Assembly (NCBI RefSeq): GCF_900167975.1
Contig: NZ_FUZU01000001.1
Span: forward strand, 1,708,580 to 1,772,579
Source of the DNA: Ohtaekwangia koreensis
Lineage (GTDB): Bacteria > Bacteroidota > Bacteroidia > Cytophagales > Cyclobacteriaceae
DNA length: 64,000 bases
Reading direction: 5' to 3'
Part shown: positions 18,060-26,706 of the stretch, piece by piece
How positions within the stretch are numbered: position 1 is the stretch's first letter
Layout of the letters: the number at the start of each line of letters is the position of its first letter
Notes under the pieces: model-generated
Database searches by the model: none
The model's input: the letters and a program-made list of their open reading frames with translations, nothing else
What the model was told of the DNA's origin: nothing
Program-made: the position numbers and the translations under genes

Positions 18060-18391
18060 GCAGCGATCGATTGATACGCAAGATCTATAGTTATGTCAGT
18101 AAAAATACTGAGGTCATTTTCAGTAAATAAAGATCGTTTGGTAAGCATTAAAACAGACATCAATTCCTTTGCGAAGAATATACTTTTGTTACCAGGCAGG
18201 GGGCTTACTCCTGCATAAGTATATGGTAAGTATAACGGCTATAAAATTTCATGTTTGCATTGAAGTTGAAATGGTTTTTGCCATCTATAGTTTTTTGCCT
18301 TATCGAAACGAAAATTCAAAGTAAATACAATTTAATACATCCGCCCCAAGCCAGTTCATGTATCATTTAAACGAAGAAAAGCGCATTTTTT
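18060..18391. other. Intergenic region before the first GAF coiled-coil receptor
   Basis: About 330 nt with no gene. CAGTA-N4-TACTG at 18097-18110 is followed by a further CAGTAAA at 18121, so three like half-sites lie within 31 nt, possibly an operator. No clear promoter box or terminator was recognised. Confidence 0.35.
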
Positions 18392-20788
18392 ATGAAATTG
18401 AAATTTAATCTTTCGCATCAGATATCCATTGGATACCTGGTTATACTGGTGGTAGCTATAGCTGCTGTACTCTCTTGTTTTCTGACGCTGAAGAAAAATG
18501 CAGAGCTGGATAATCAGATCGATCAGGTATATATGCCACTCTTTTCTTCATTAAAGGAGCTGAGTACGCTACAGAATAATTCTATACGGTTAACAAATCG
18601 TTGGATACACAATCCAACGGAGCGGCAAGAGAAAAAAGATCAGGAAGTGATCTATAGGACGCGCTATCAGGAACTAAAGCAGGAGCTGACTGAGGTACTG
18701 GATAATTTGCCTCAGCAAGACGAAAAGAAGAGTTTACTGAATATGCTGGAGGAGTTTCAGTTAATTCTGATGGAAGAAGCAAAGTTGATGAATACGTTGA
18801 AGAATGATTCGTCTTATGCAGACAGTGAATTGCTCAACAATGCGATTCGGAGATGGGATCGTGTCGTGGTGCCCCAAGCCAAAGATTTTAAAATCAAATT
18901 GGATGCGCAGGTAAAACTGTTATATACTAAAATTGAAACCGCGCGAAGTGAAAAGCAGCATTCGAACAACGTCATAACGTTTGTGCTGGTGATTATGTTG
19001 GTACTATTTATAGGCACTTCCGCTATAGCTTATTTTCTATCGGTCACTCGTTTAGTAAAGCCCATTATACAATTGAAAGATGTGATTCGTGAGATCGGAG
19101 AGGGAAGTATGGTGAAAGCGACTTTTGAGAAGCGAAAAGACGAGATCGGTCAAATCACGCAAGCGCTTACCAACCTGATGGATGGTATAAACGGAAAATT
19201 GATTTTTGCAGAACAAATTGGTAAAGGTGAGTACACTGCTGATTTTCAATTGCTGAGCGAGCGTGATGCTATGGGAAAGGCGTTGCTGGAGATGCGCGAC
19301 AATCTAAAACATAACACAGAAATAGAGCGTCAACGAAACTGGGCCGTTACAGGTCTTGCCGAATTTGCTGATATTATTCGGAACCAGAACGATCTTCAAA
19401 TGTTGGGCGATGCGATTATCCGCAACATCGTAAAATATACCAGTTCCAATCAGGGAAGCCTTTTTATTATCAGTGATGATGGTGAGGAAAGTGAAGTATA
19501 CCTGAAGCTTCAGGCCTGCTATGCATGGGATAAAAAGAAGTTTGAAGAGAAGATTATATATAGAGGTCAGGGTCTGATTGGTCAGTGTTGGGAAGAACGC
19601 GAGCCGATTTTTATGAAGCAAGTTCCCGATAACTATGTGAATATAACTTCGGGCTTGGGATATGCTACACCACGTTCAATTTTCATCGTTCCACTGAAAG
19701 TAAATGATTCAGTTTACGGAGTATTAGAGCTTGCATCTTTTGAGCCATATCAAAAGTATAAAATGGAGTTTATAGTTAAAGTCTGTGAAAATATAGCATC
19801 CGCTATATCTTCTGCACGAAACTCTGAGCAAACTAATCGGTTGTTATCATTGAGCAGACAACAGACGGAAAATCTGCACGCACAGGAGGAAGAGATGCGT
19901 CAGAATATGGAAGAACTGGCGGCTACACAGGAAGAGATGCAGCGCGTGTTGGTAGAAACGCAGAATAAAGAACGTTATCTCCGTGACATGATGAATGCTT
20001 CAACAGATTCCATTCTGACATTCAATACTGAATATAAAGTATTAAACTATAATACTGTAGCGCAAAAATCTTTTCAGGCTGGCGGTAGTAAACTGGAGGT
20101 TAACGCAGACTTGCTAAAGTTGGCTTCCTCCGCAGGCAGAGAGATTAAGCCTATATATGATCGTGCATTGGCCGGGGAAATTGTTCATCTGGAAACTGAA
20201 TATAGCGGGATGCACTACTCGATTCAGCACGTGCCTATGCGCAATGACCGCGGTGAAGTATTTGCCGTTGCCATTTTTGCGAAGGACATAACTATTATAA
20301 AAAAAGCCAAACTCGAAGTTGATCGATTGCTTGCTGAGAGTCAGGCACAAGAAGAAGAGTTGCGTCAGACTATGGAAGAGTTGCAAGCAACATCGGAGAG
20401 CGAAGCGAAACGTGCAAGAGAACTCGAACGAACTTCCGGGCAACTCGATGCTCAGAAACAGATGATGTTCCGCACAATCGAGAAGCTAAAGGAAAAAGAA
20501 AAGGAATCACTCGCACAGGAGGAAGAGCTACGCCAGGCAATGGAAGAATTGCAAGCTACCATGGAATCGGAATCCAGGCGTAACAAGGAACTCGAACGCA
20601 GTGCTTCACAAATGGAGGCACAAAAGCAAATGATGTTAAAGACGATTGAGAAATTGAAGGAAAAGGAAAATGAAACGCGTGCTCAATCAGAACAGATCAA
20701 ACAAAAAGAAGAACAGCTTCTTGCACAGGAACAAGTGCTTCGACAAATGATGGAAGAATTGGGAACGTCACCCGAAGCCAAGAAGTAA
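18392..20788 (+). CDS. Membrane HAMP-GAF-PAS coiled-coil receptor lacking a kinase domain
   Basis: A 798-residue receptor. TM1 (about 14-34) and TM2 (about 194-217) flank a 160-residue, mostly helical periplasmic domain. HAMP follows (about 218-270), a GAF domain (about 318-473, with LIGQCWEEREPIF and TPRSIFIVPL), a coiled coil, a PAS domain (about 533-636) and then 150 residues of coiled coil. The coil carries repeats of the type AQEEELRQxMEELQAT at about 484, 650 and 710. There is no HATPase, GGDEF, phosphatase or methyl-accepting signalling tip, so it must signal through a bound partner. Its closest relative in the window is the protein at 21386. The small SpoIIAA-like proteins encoded between and after the two receptors are the obvious candidates. 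Confidence 0.8.
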   Translation: MKLKFNLSHQISIGYLVILVVAIAAVLSCFLTLKKNAELDNQIDQVYMPLFSSLKELSTLQNNSIRLTNRWIHNPTERQEKKDQEVIYRTRYQELKQELTEVLDNLPQQDEKKSLLNMLEEFQLILMEEAKLMNTLKNDSSYADSELLNNAIRRWDRVVVPQAKDFKIKLDAQVKLLYTKIETARSEKQHSNNVITFVLVIMLVLFIGTSAIAYFLSVTRLVKPIIQLKDVIREIGEGSMVKATFEKRKDEIGQITQALTNLMDGINGKLIFAEQIGKGEYTADFQLLSERDAMGKALLEMRDNLKHNTEIERQRNWAVTGLAEFADIIRNQNDLQMLGDAIIRNIVKYTSSNQGSLFIISDDGEESEVYLKLQACYAWDKKKFEEKIIYRGQGLIGQCWEEREPIFMKQVPDNYVNITSGLGYATPRSIFIVPLKVNDSVYGVLELASFEPYQKYKMEFIVKVCENIASAISSARNSEQTNRLLSLSRQQTENLHAQEEEMRQNMEELAATQEEMQRVLVETQNKERYLRDMMNASTDSILTFNTEYKVLNYNTVAQKSFQAGGSKLEVNADLLKLASSAGREIKPIYDRALAGEIVHLETEYSGMHYSIQHVPMRNDRGEVFAVAIFAKDITIIKKAKLEVDRLLAESQAQEEELRQTMEELQATSESEAKRARELERTSGQLDAQKQMMFRTIEKLKEKEKESLAQEEELRQAMEELQATMESESRRNKELERSASQMEAQKQMMLKTIEKLKEKENETRAQSEQIKQKEEQLLAQEQVLRQMMEELGTSPEAKK

Positions 20789-20920
20789 AGGGGATACAGA
20801 AGAGCGTATAGATTCTGTAAGTATAGAATTTGAATACACTTCATGTATAGACGGTCCATGTGTGACGGAGCGGTGACGATGACATTGAAAAGTATATACC
20901 TATATAACAGATAATTAAGT

Positions 20921-21334
20921 ATGCAGCCCTACTTTGAAAAGGAATTTGTGAGTATCGAGCATGACAAGCGTAATGCAATCGTTGTGATGAAATGGAAGAG
21001 TAATCCCACATCGGAGGAATATAGATTGGGACTTAATACTTTGCTTTTTGCAATGCAGCAATTTAAAACCGGTAGAGTTATTATAGACACAGTACAGCTG
21101 GGTGAAGTTACATCTGAAGACCGGCAATGGTCTGCCACGACCTGGACTAACATGGCAGTGCGATCAGGTTATTCTCATCAAGCTACCATTGTATCTGCAG
21201 ACGATTTTTCAAAACTACCAGCAGAAGATGTAGTCAGCAAAGAAGTTGGTATTCTCCTCTTTGCCACTTTCGATAATCACCAGGCAGCGCATGACTGGAT
21301 GAATACTGAATATAAGCGGGCAGAATCGATTTAA
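20921..21334 (+). CDS. SpoIIAA-like (STAS/SEC14-type) small protein, paralogue 1
   Basis: A 137-residue soluble protein, first of a family of at least five close paralogues. Shared signature: an N-terminal [YF]FxxE[FY]xxI strand, then PTSEEYRLGLNTLL, QFKTGRVIIDT, an acidic EDRQW and a C-terminal AxxWM. The alternation of strands and helices fits the SpoIIAA-like/STAS fold, which in other bacteria forms protein-protein switches; this is recognition by pattern, not by alignment. It lies 132 nt after one GAF coiled-coil receptor and 51 nt before the second, which suggests a receptor-bound partner. No catalytic residues are evident. Confidence 0.7.
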   Translation: MQPYFEKEFVSIEHDKRNAIVVMKWKSNPTSEEYRLGLNTLLFAMQQFKTGRVIIDTVQLGEVTSEDRQWSATTWTNMAVRSGYSHQATIVSADDFSKLPAEDVVSKEVGILLFATFDNHQAAHDWMNTEYKRAESI

Positions 21335-21385
21335 GACACCAGGAGTATTCAATTATATACTTAACTCTTCATCGAATACACCAGA

Positions 21386-23065
21386 ATGAAAAAACGGATT
21401 AAGAATTTTTTTGCAAGGAATATAATTCTCATGGCTGTTGTACTGATCGCAGGACTCCTGATCATGAATGTTGCTCTTATTTTTCAATATAAGAAAACCA
21501 TCGTAAAGAATAATAACATTAAGCAGGAGGCAAAGGCCATTAGCTTTAAAGTTGAACAATTGATAAGCTATACACTCCATAACATGGATCTTGGTATACG
21601 GGCGTATGGCGTTACAAAGAATAGAGAGATGCTAGGTCCTACAACGTCAGCGATCAAAGGCGTTGATGCAATGTTTAGCGAGCTTGAAACAAGACTTGTG
21701 GCGCAATCCTATGATATATCTGGGCTGAAAGATCTTAAAAAAACATTTGTAGAGTATGGTGAATTTGTAACGCAGATGGAACATATGGTAGATATGGACA
21801 GTATGCATACATTTCAAAAGATGTTGGAAGAAGATCGTGGATTAAAGGTATTCATGCATTGGAATGATGTAGGGGTAAAAGCTCAGATTTTTGAAGATAC
21901 GATGCTGTGGAAGGCAGAGGATAGCTACCAGGCTGCGATCGATGGTAATATATACTTGCAGATTTTTATTCTGGTCGTAAGCCTTCCTACGTTAGGTTTT
22001 ATAGTGTATAAAATTAAGAGCGATGATCGTTCACGTCTCTCTCTGTTGGCTTCGTTGGAAGAGAACAATCGTAAATATGTATTCAATCCTGGGGCGGAAG
22101 TATATTTCGATAATCCTAAAGAAATGATCGAGCGATCCATCAGTAACCTTCAGCAGGCAAGTGGATTTATTGAAGATATCTCTGTCGGTAAATATGATAC
22201 CGAATGGACTTCGCTGAACGATGCAAACAGAAGCCTCAACGAAGTTAACCTGGCGGGAAGACTTGTCAACATGCGCGATCAGCTGAAGCAAATGAAAAAA
22301 GAAGAAGAGCGCAGGTTGTGGACCAATGAAGGATTGACCAAATTTTCAGAGACGGTTCGCAATTATCAAAATAATTTTTTGGATTTGTCGAATGAAGTCG
22401 TACGATTCCTAACGAAATATATGGGCGCTCAGCAGGGCGGACTTTTCGTATTAAAAGAAGACGAAACAGAACCTTACCTTGAACTTACCGCATGTTACGC
22501 TTTCGATAGAAAGAAATTTGTTGAACGGAGAATTGAAATTGGTGTAGGGCTGATTGGCCAGGCATACCTGGAAGGTCAAACTACATTTCTTACAAGGGTA
22601 CCACAAGGATATACCTATATAACTTCCGGAATGGGTGAAGCTACACCCCGCTCTGTTGTGATCGTGCCAATGAAATACAATGATAAAACGGAAGCGATCA
22701 TTGAACTCGCAAGCCTTGAGGAATTTGAAGATTATCAAGTAGCCTTCCTCGAGAAAGCTGGAGAGTTTGTTGCGTCTGCGCTGCAAAGCGTACGAACTAC
22801 GGAGAAAATGCAAAGCTTGTTAGAGTCATCACAGCGCCAGGCAGAGGAGATGCGCTCGACAGAAGAAGAGATGCGGCAAAATCTTGAAGAGCTGCAGGCG
22901 ACACAAGAAGAAATGGTTCGCAAACAACATGAGCTTGACCGTGTACAGGCAGCAGACGCAGAGCGTGCGCGAATTACTTCTGAAAGTAACAGACAGGCAA
23001 CCAACAAGATCATTGAAAAGCTTAAGGCTACCGAAGAAGAGCTCCGAAAATTAAAAATGGCGTAA
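21386..23065 (+). CDS. Membrane GAF coiled-coil receptor lacking a kinase domain
   Basis: A 559-residue paralogue of the receptor at 18392. TM1 (about 11-33) and TM2 (about 188-210) bracket a helical periplasmic domain. A HAMP-like linker region, a GAF domain (about 318-468: TACYAFDRKKF, GVGLIGQAYLEG, ATPRSVVIVPM) and a C-terminal coiled coil with RSTEEEMRQNLEELQATQEEM follow. It lacks the PAS domain and most of the coil repeats of its paralogue, and it also has no output domain. Placed between SpoIIAA-like genes with short gaps (51 and 81 nt), it is probably in the same transcription unit and the same sensory complex. Its ligand is unknown. Confidence 0.8.
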   Translation: MKKRIKNFFARNIILMAVVLIAGLLIMNVALIFQYKKTIVKNNNIKQEAKAISFKVEQLISYTLHNMDLGIRAYGVTKNREMLGPTTSAIKGVDAMFSELETRLVAQSYDISGLKDLKKTFVEYGEFVTQMEHMVDMDSMHTFQKMLEEDRGLKVFMHWNDVGVKAQIFEDTMLWKAEDSYQAAIDGNIYLQIFILVVSLPTLGFIVYKIKSDDRSRLSLLASLEENNRKYVFNPGAEVYFDNPKEMIERSISNLQQASGFIEDISVGKYDTEWTSLNDANRSLNEVNLAGRLVNMRDQLKQMKKEEERRLWTNEGLTKFSETVRNYQNNFLDLSNEVVRFLTKYMGAQQGGLFVLKEDETEPYLELTACYAFDRKKFVERRIEIGVGLIGQAYLEGQTTFLTRVPQGYTYITSGMGEATPRSVVIVPMKYNDKTEAIIELASLEEFEDYQVAFLEKAGEFVASALQSVRTTEKMQSLLESSQRQAEEMRSTEEEMRQNLEELQATQEEMVRKQHELDRVQAADAERARITSESNRQATNKIIEKLKATEEELRKLKMA

Positions 23066-23146
23066 CTGCAGTATATATATGACAATGCAGCGTGTAGCCT
23101 CATGTCAGTGAACAACGAGTAAAGAATATCTAAAATTAAGGATACG

Positions 23147-23539
23147 ATGGAAACATACTTTCAAGTAGACTATATGTTGATCAGCTTCGATGTGATGCGG
23201 AGAGTCATAATTGCACAATGGCTCGTATCTCCAACGTCAGAAGAATTGCGTGCAGGATCGTATAAGGTTATTGATGCGGTTAAAGAGTATGGAACCGGTA
23301 AAATTGTATGGGATACGACACACCTGGGTACCATACATCCGGACGATCAGCAATGGGCATCTACAGAATATGCGCTGGAGTTAAAAAGCGCTGGTGGCTC
23401 ATATTCAGCCTTTATTATACCGCAGGAAATTTTCACACAACTCTCGGTAGAAGATACGATCAGCCAGGGTGCCGACTTAGTACCGTTTGCATACTTTAGT
23501 AATATTGATTTGGCACTGGAGTGGTTAATTGGTCGCTAG
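23147..23539 (+). CDS. SpoIIAA-like small protein, paralogue 2
   Basis: A 130-residue member of the local family with PTSEELRAG, GTGKIVWDTTHLG, HPDDQQW, IFTQLSVEDT and LALEWL. The DTTHLG..HPDDQ.W block is nearly the same as in the paralogue at 24702, so these two look like recent relatives although they are separated by two others. It starts the run of four complete copies downstream of the second receptor. The ATG at 23147 fits the common N-terminus of the family. Confidence 0.7.
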   Translation: METYFQVDYMLISFDVMRRVIIAQWLVSPTSEELRAGSYKVIDAVKEYGTGKIVWDTTHLGTIHPDDQQWASTEYALELKSAGGSYSAFIIPQEIFTQLSVEDTISQGADLVPFAYFSNIDLALEWLIGR

Positions 23540-23560
23540 GTAAGTTAAACAAGTATATAT

Positions 23561-23998
23561 ATGCGAATTTTTTTTGAGGAGGACTATATTACAATTCAGT
23601 ACAATGAAACGAATTGTACGTTGGTTACTACGTTTATAAAACCATCGTTATCCAAGGAATTCCGCGAAGGAATGCTTGTTCTCATTGGTGCCATGCAACA
23701 TTTTAAAACCGGTAGGGTTATTTTCGATACCAGCGGTCTTGGCGCTCTGTTTCTGGAAGACCAGTTATGGATTGCTGAATATTGGTATGAACTGGCTATA
23801 AGTGCAGGGTATGAAAAAGTTGCTTTCATAATTCCTGAAGGAACATTTGCTCAATTCAGTGTAACTGGAGCAACAACGATGGTAAAGAAGAGAATACCTA
23901 CAGGTTACTTTGGTACTGAACAAGAAGCATACGACTGGATAAACGAAGGTTTCATTCATGGTGATGAAGTTTTGAAAAGCGAACGTACGGATAAGTAA
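23561..23998 (+). CDS. SpoIIAA-like small protein, paralogue 3
   Basis: A 145-residue family member and the most changed of the tightly clustered copies. It keeps HFKTGRVIFDTSGLG, AISAGYEKVAFIIP and TFAQFSV, but the acidic loop reads LEDQLW and the SEEYR motif is SKEFREG. About 12 extra charged residues extend the C-terminus. It lies 21 nt after paralogue 2 and 30 nt before paralogue 4, with the spacing of an operon. Divergence of the loop while the core stays constant would fit different binding partners. Confidence 0.68.
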   Translation: MRIFFEEDYITIQYNETNCTLVTTFIKPSLSKEFREGMLVLIGAMQHFKTGRVIFDTSGLGALFLEDQLWIAEYWYELAISAGYEKVAFIIPEGTFAQFSVTGATTMVKKRIPTGYFGTEQEAYDWINEGFIHGDEVLKSERTDK

Positions 23999-24028
23999 TA
24001 CACATATAGAATAGATTGAATTATAGAC

Positions 24029-24421
24029 ATGGAGCTTTATTTTGAAAAAGAGTACGCCAGCATCCACTTCGATAAAGATAATGGTATGCTGATCATGAAA
24101 TGGATAATGTCTCCGATGTCAGACGAATATAGGGAAGGCTTGAGTACGCTTCTTGTTGCCATCGATAAATTCAGAACGGGAAAAGTTATTTTCGATATTC
24201 GAAATGTTGGAGCTCTCCATCCGGACGATAGCGAGTGGGCTATAGCCAGTTGGTTTCCCGCAGCAGAGAAGGCAGGTCTGACTCACTCCGCCATTATTAT
24301 GCCTGCCGATATTTTTGCTCAAATGAGTATCGAGTCACTTAAAGGAGATGCAAGTAAAACTTTCATAGACTGCTATTTTGATAGCAGGGAAGATGCCTTC
24401 AATTGGATGATAAAGCAGTAG
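24029..24421 (+). CDS. SpoIIAA-like small protein, paralogue 4
   Basis: A 130-residue family member: LYFEKEYASIHFDKDNG, SDEYREGLSTLL, FRTGKVIFDIRNVG, HPDDSEW, ADIFAQMSIESL and AFNWM. Its N-terminus is closest to paralogue 1 (both have YFEKE[FY]xSI). The Asp-Thr after the central strand, present in paralogues 1, 2, 3 and the copy at 24702, is Asp-Ile here, which argues against a strictly conserved phosphorylated Thr at this place. Confidence 0.7.
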   Translation: MELYFEKEYASIHFDKDNGMLIMKWIMSPMSDEYREGLSTLLVAIDKFRTGKVIFDIRNVGALHPDDSEWAIASWFPAAEKAGLTHSAIIMPADIFAQMSIESLKGDASKTFIDCYFDSREDAFNWMIKQ

Positions 24422-24478
24422 CGCTATACGATATACTATAATTAGTAATATCTCATTGTTAAGAATAAGAAATATAGA

Positions 24479-24667
24479 ATGGTCACGATATTACACACAC
24501 TAGAAAGCGAAACTATAGATTTTGATACGTTTGGACAGTTTGCACTTGAAGAATATGAAGCCTTGCATGCAGAAAATAAACCTGAAGCGGCTTTTGAAAT
24601 GAAAGCGGTATCGAGTATTGCGTCAGCTAAAGAATGGCTTCAAAAATCAATTGCGCGTTGTGATTAA
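24479..24667 (+). CDS. Short ORF, possible C-terminal fragment of a SpoIIAA-like paralogue
   Basis: A 62-codon open frame sitting between complete paralogues with the same spacing (57 nt and 34 nt). Its end, ASAKEWLQKSI, resembles the closing AxxW[LM] helix of the family, and FDTFGQFALEE could correspond to the xxIFAQMSxE segment. The N-terminal half, with the SEEYR and FKTGKV motifs, is missing and the bases before it contain stops. It is either a decayed copy or a short, independently used half-domain. The similarity is faint. Confidence 0.4.
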   Translation: MVTILHTLESETIDFDTFGQFALEEYEALHAENKPEAAFEMKAVSSIASAKEWLQKSIARCD

Positions 24668-24701
24668 ATTCTTATCTATTTAAGACTATATATACTGAAC
24701 C

Positions 24702-25094
24702 ATGGAAATATATTACGACCAAGATTATGTGGTAGTCTATTATAGTGCAGAAGCCAATGCTGTGGTTATGCGCTGGAAAGCCGCTTCTACTTCAGAAGAA
24801 TACAGGGCCGCTTTGAATGTATTGCTTGCTGCGATAGAACACTTTAAGACTGGTAAGGTCATTGCGGATACAACGCATCTAGGCACAATCCATCCGGATG
24901 ATCAAGCGTGGTCTGTTACAGAATGGACACTAAAAGCTATTAGCGCGGGGTATTCGCATCTCGCGATTGTTCTACCAACGGAAGTCTTTACCAAGATGTC
25001 TGTAGAAGAAACGATGGGTCAGGTAACGGAGATTTTACGATTTTCCTACTTCGAAGGTATGGATGCAGCCATTGTCTGGATCAAACAACAGTAA
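24702..25094 (+). CDS. SpoIIAA-like small protein, paralogue 5
   Basis: A 130-residue family member with STSEEYRAALNVLL, HFKTGKVIADTTHLG, IHPDDQAW, AISAGYSHLAIVLP, EVFTKMSVEET and a terminal AAIVWIKQQ. The DTTHLGTIHPDDQ.W block matches paralogue 2 almost exactly. It is the last close copy of the array; the next gene is a much more divergent relative. Like the others it is soluble, single-domain and free of catalytic motifs. Confidence 0.7.
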   Translation: MEIYYDQDYVVVYYSAEANAVVMRWKAASTSEEYRAALNVLLAAIEHFKTGKVIADTTHLGTIHPDDQAWSVTEWTLKAISAGYSHLAIVLPTEVFTKMSVEETMGQVTEILRFSYFEGMDAAIVWIKQQ

Positions 25095-25187
25095 GTATAT
25101 ATAGTATCAATTAACAAGGTTGTTTATCGGTGTACAGCAAATATGATGCAAGCATCGTACTGTAACACCGCTTATGAATCAACGTCT

Positions 25188-25658
25188 ATGAATACAATAG
25201 AATTGCTCAGGCTCACGACTACTACCGGACGAACATATTTGATCGTCAATATGGTGGATGACGAGATTATGGAAATAATATGGCAAGGTTTTACTCCAGA
25301 ACTTATATTCAAAGCTGGTATTGATACTATCGCGGACCTGATGATTAAGCATCATCCTGCAGGGATAATATTTAATATACTGGATCATAAAAGCATCAGC
25401 AAAGAGTCACAACGCTATGCAGCAGCCGCCACGCTCGAGTATGTAAAGAAATATTTCGTCAGAACCATTTCACGGCAGCGATTCAAGCGTGTTATCGTAG
25501 CCCCCGGTGATGTAGTACTTCCGGAAGCTGAAGATCAGCCCGGTGGATACTTCTTACGACTGTCCGAGTCAAGGGTGGAAACAATTGTTCTGCGGGATAT
25601 GGAGGAAGTATACCGCGTATTTGAGTTGCAAACTTTCCAACGCCAGAGTGAAAGGTAA
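25188..25658 (+). CDS. Divergent SpoIIAA/STAS-like protein
   Basis: A 156-residue protein, started at the ATG at 25188; an earlier in-frame ATG at 25143 adds 15 residues without family character. The order of strands and helices follows the upstream paralogues: a strand (YLIVNMVDDEIMEIIW), a long helix, a strand (HHPAGIIFNILDHKSIS), then KESQRYAAAATLEYV, which sits where the others have DDQxW plus a helix. The C-terminal half is not similar. I read it as a distant family member, but this needs profile comparison. It lies 12 nt before the DHp-only membrane protein and was probably translated with it. Confidence 0.5.
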   Translation: MNTIELLRLTTTTGRTYLIVNMVDDEIMEIIWQGFTPELIFKAGIDTIADLMIKHHPAGIIFNILDHKSISKESQRYAAAATLEYVKKYFVRTISRQRFKRVIVAPGDVVLPEAEDQPGGYFLRLSESRVETIVLRDMEEVYRVFELQTFQRQSER

Positions 25659-25670
25659 CAACTAAATGAG

Positions 25671-26693
25671 ATGATCAACCGATATCCTGCGCATCAGCGA
25701 ACATTGGAGATTAACATCTTACTCCGTTTTATAGTGAGTACGATTCTCATTATTCTCCTTTATCTAACTTTTGATTTATACAAATCTAGTTATGATGCCG
25801 CCCTAAAAGCAGCGGTAAGCATAGTAGTATATGGTGCATGTTATGGATTGATCATCTATACCCGTGGTTCACGTGGGAGCACCCGGTTTGTGATGTGTAT
25901 ATTTATACTTTCAATTATAGGTGGATTCTTTTTTCAGGGAGGGATGTTTGGTATAAACTCCCTGGACATGTTCGGGCTCATTATCGTTCTCCTTATCATT
26001 TTTTCTGGCTGGGACCGAAATGTATTTGTAGTGATATATTTTCTGGTACTTGGGATGATGATTTTCGTTCAGCTGTACCGTTTCGAATGGATAACAGATG
26101 ACGGTAAAGACGACACTGTTCTCATGAATATCTTTGAGATAATCGCGCGCATCGGCAATACGGTATATATTAATTACCTCTATAAATGCGAATTTGAACG
26201 GGAGCGGGTTCGGGTTTTTGATGTCAATGAGCAATTGGAGCAAACCAGCATCGAAATTTCGGCCCAGAATGAAGTGATTGCAACCTATAATAAGAGGCTT
26301 GAGGTGCTGGTTGAGGAGCGGACGAAGGATATCCAGATTTTGAACAGGAAACTAATCGAATACGCGTTCTTTAATTCGCATAAGGTGAGGGGACCGCTGG
26401 CCCGTATTCTCGGGCTGGTATACCTGATGAAACGTGCAACCGTTTCGTCACAGGATAATTACGATCATGAACTGGTAGAGCATATAAATATGATGGATGT
26501 TTGTGCTACAGAGCTTGACGATGTAATTAAAACCATCACTAAACTTCTGGATGAAGAAACAAAAGATTTGCTGGAAACGAATACTTCAATTTCTTCGAAA
26601 GAAGATTACTATACCTTGATCACAGCACTCATTGCAAAAAAGGATGATCAATACACTGGAAAATCCCGAACAGAAAGAGCACAGACGGAATAA
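25671..26693 (+). CDS. Multi-TM protein with histidine-kinase DHp helix but no ATPase domain
   Basis: A 340-residue protein. Roughly five or six hydrophobic segments fill residues 15-165. A coiled coil (about 180-225) leads to a histidine-kinase phospho-acceptor helix with H237 in NSHKVRGPLARILGL. After the second DHp helix the reading frame ends within about 50 polar residues. No N, G1, F or G2 box exists, and none is visible in the 13 nt before the next gene, so the catalytic domain is truly absent rather than frameshifted. The residue after His is Lys instead of Glu/Asp. It may be a phosphate acceptor for another kinase or a decoy/scaffold for heterodimers. It ends the SpoIIAA-like gene array. 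Confidence 0.75.
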   Translation: MINRYPAHQRTLEINILLRFIVSTILIILLYLTFDLYKSSYDAALKAAVSIVVYGACYGLIIYTRGSRGSTRFVMCIFILSIIGGFFFQGGMFGINSLDMFGLIIVLLIIFSGWDRNVFVVIYFLVLGMMIFVQLYRFEWITDDGKDDTVLMNIFEIIARIGNTVYINYLYKCEFERERVRVFDVNEQLEQTSIEISAQNEVIATYNKRLEVLVEERTKDIQILNRKLIEYAFFNSHKVRGPLARILGLVYLMKRATVSSQDNYDHELVEHINMMDVCATELDDVIKTITKLLDEETKDLLETNTSISSKEDYYTLITALIAKKDDQYTGKSRTERAQTE

Positions 26694-26706
26694 CTATATA
26701 TACTGT

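Noticed and set aside
20921-25094. Repeat array considered as a CRISPR or mobile repeat
   Set aside because: The repetition is of coding units about 400 nt long with only protein-level similarity; there are no short direct repeats with spacers.
25671-26706. Frameshift explanation for the missing kinase domain
   Set aside because: The frame ends 13 nt before the stop of a convergent gene, and no ATPase motif is found in other frames of that space.
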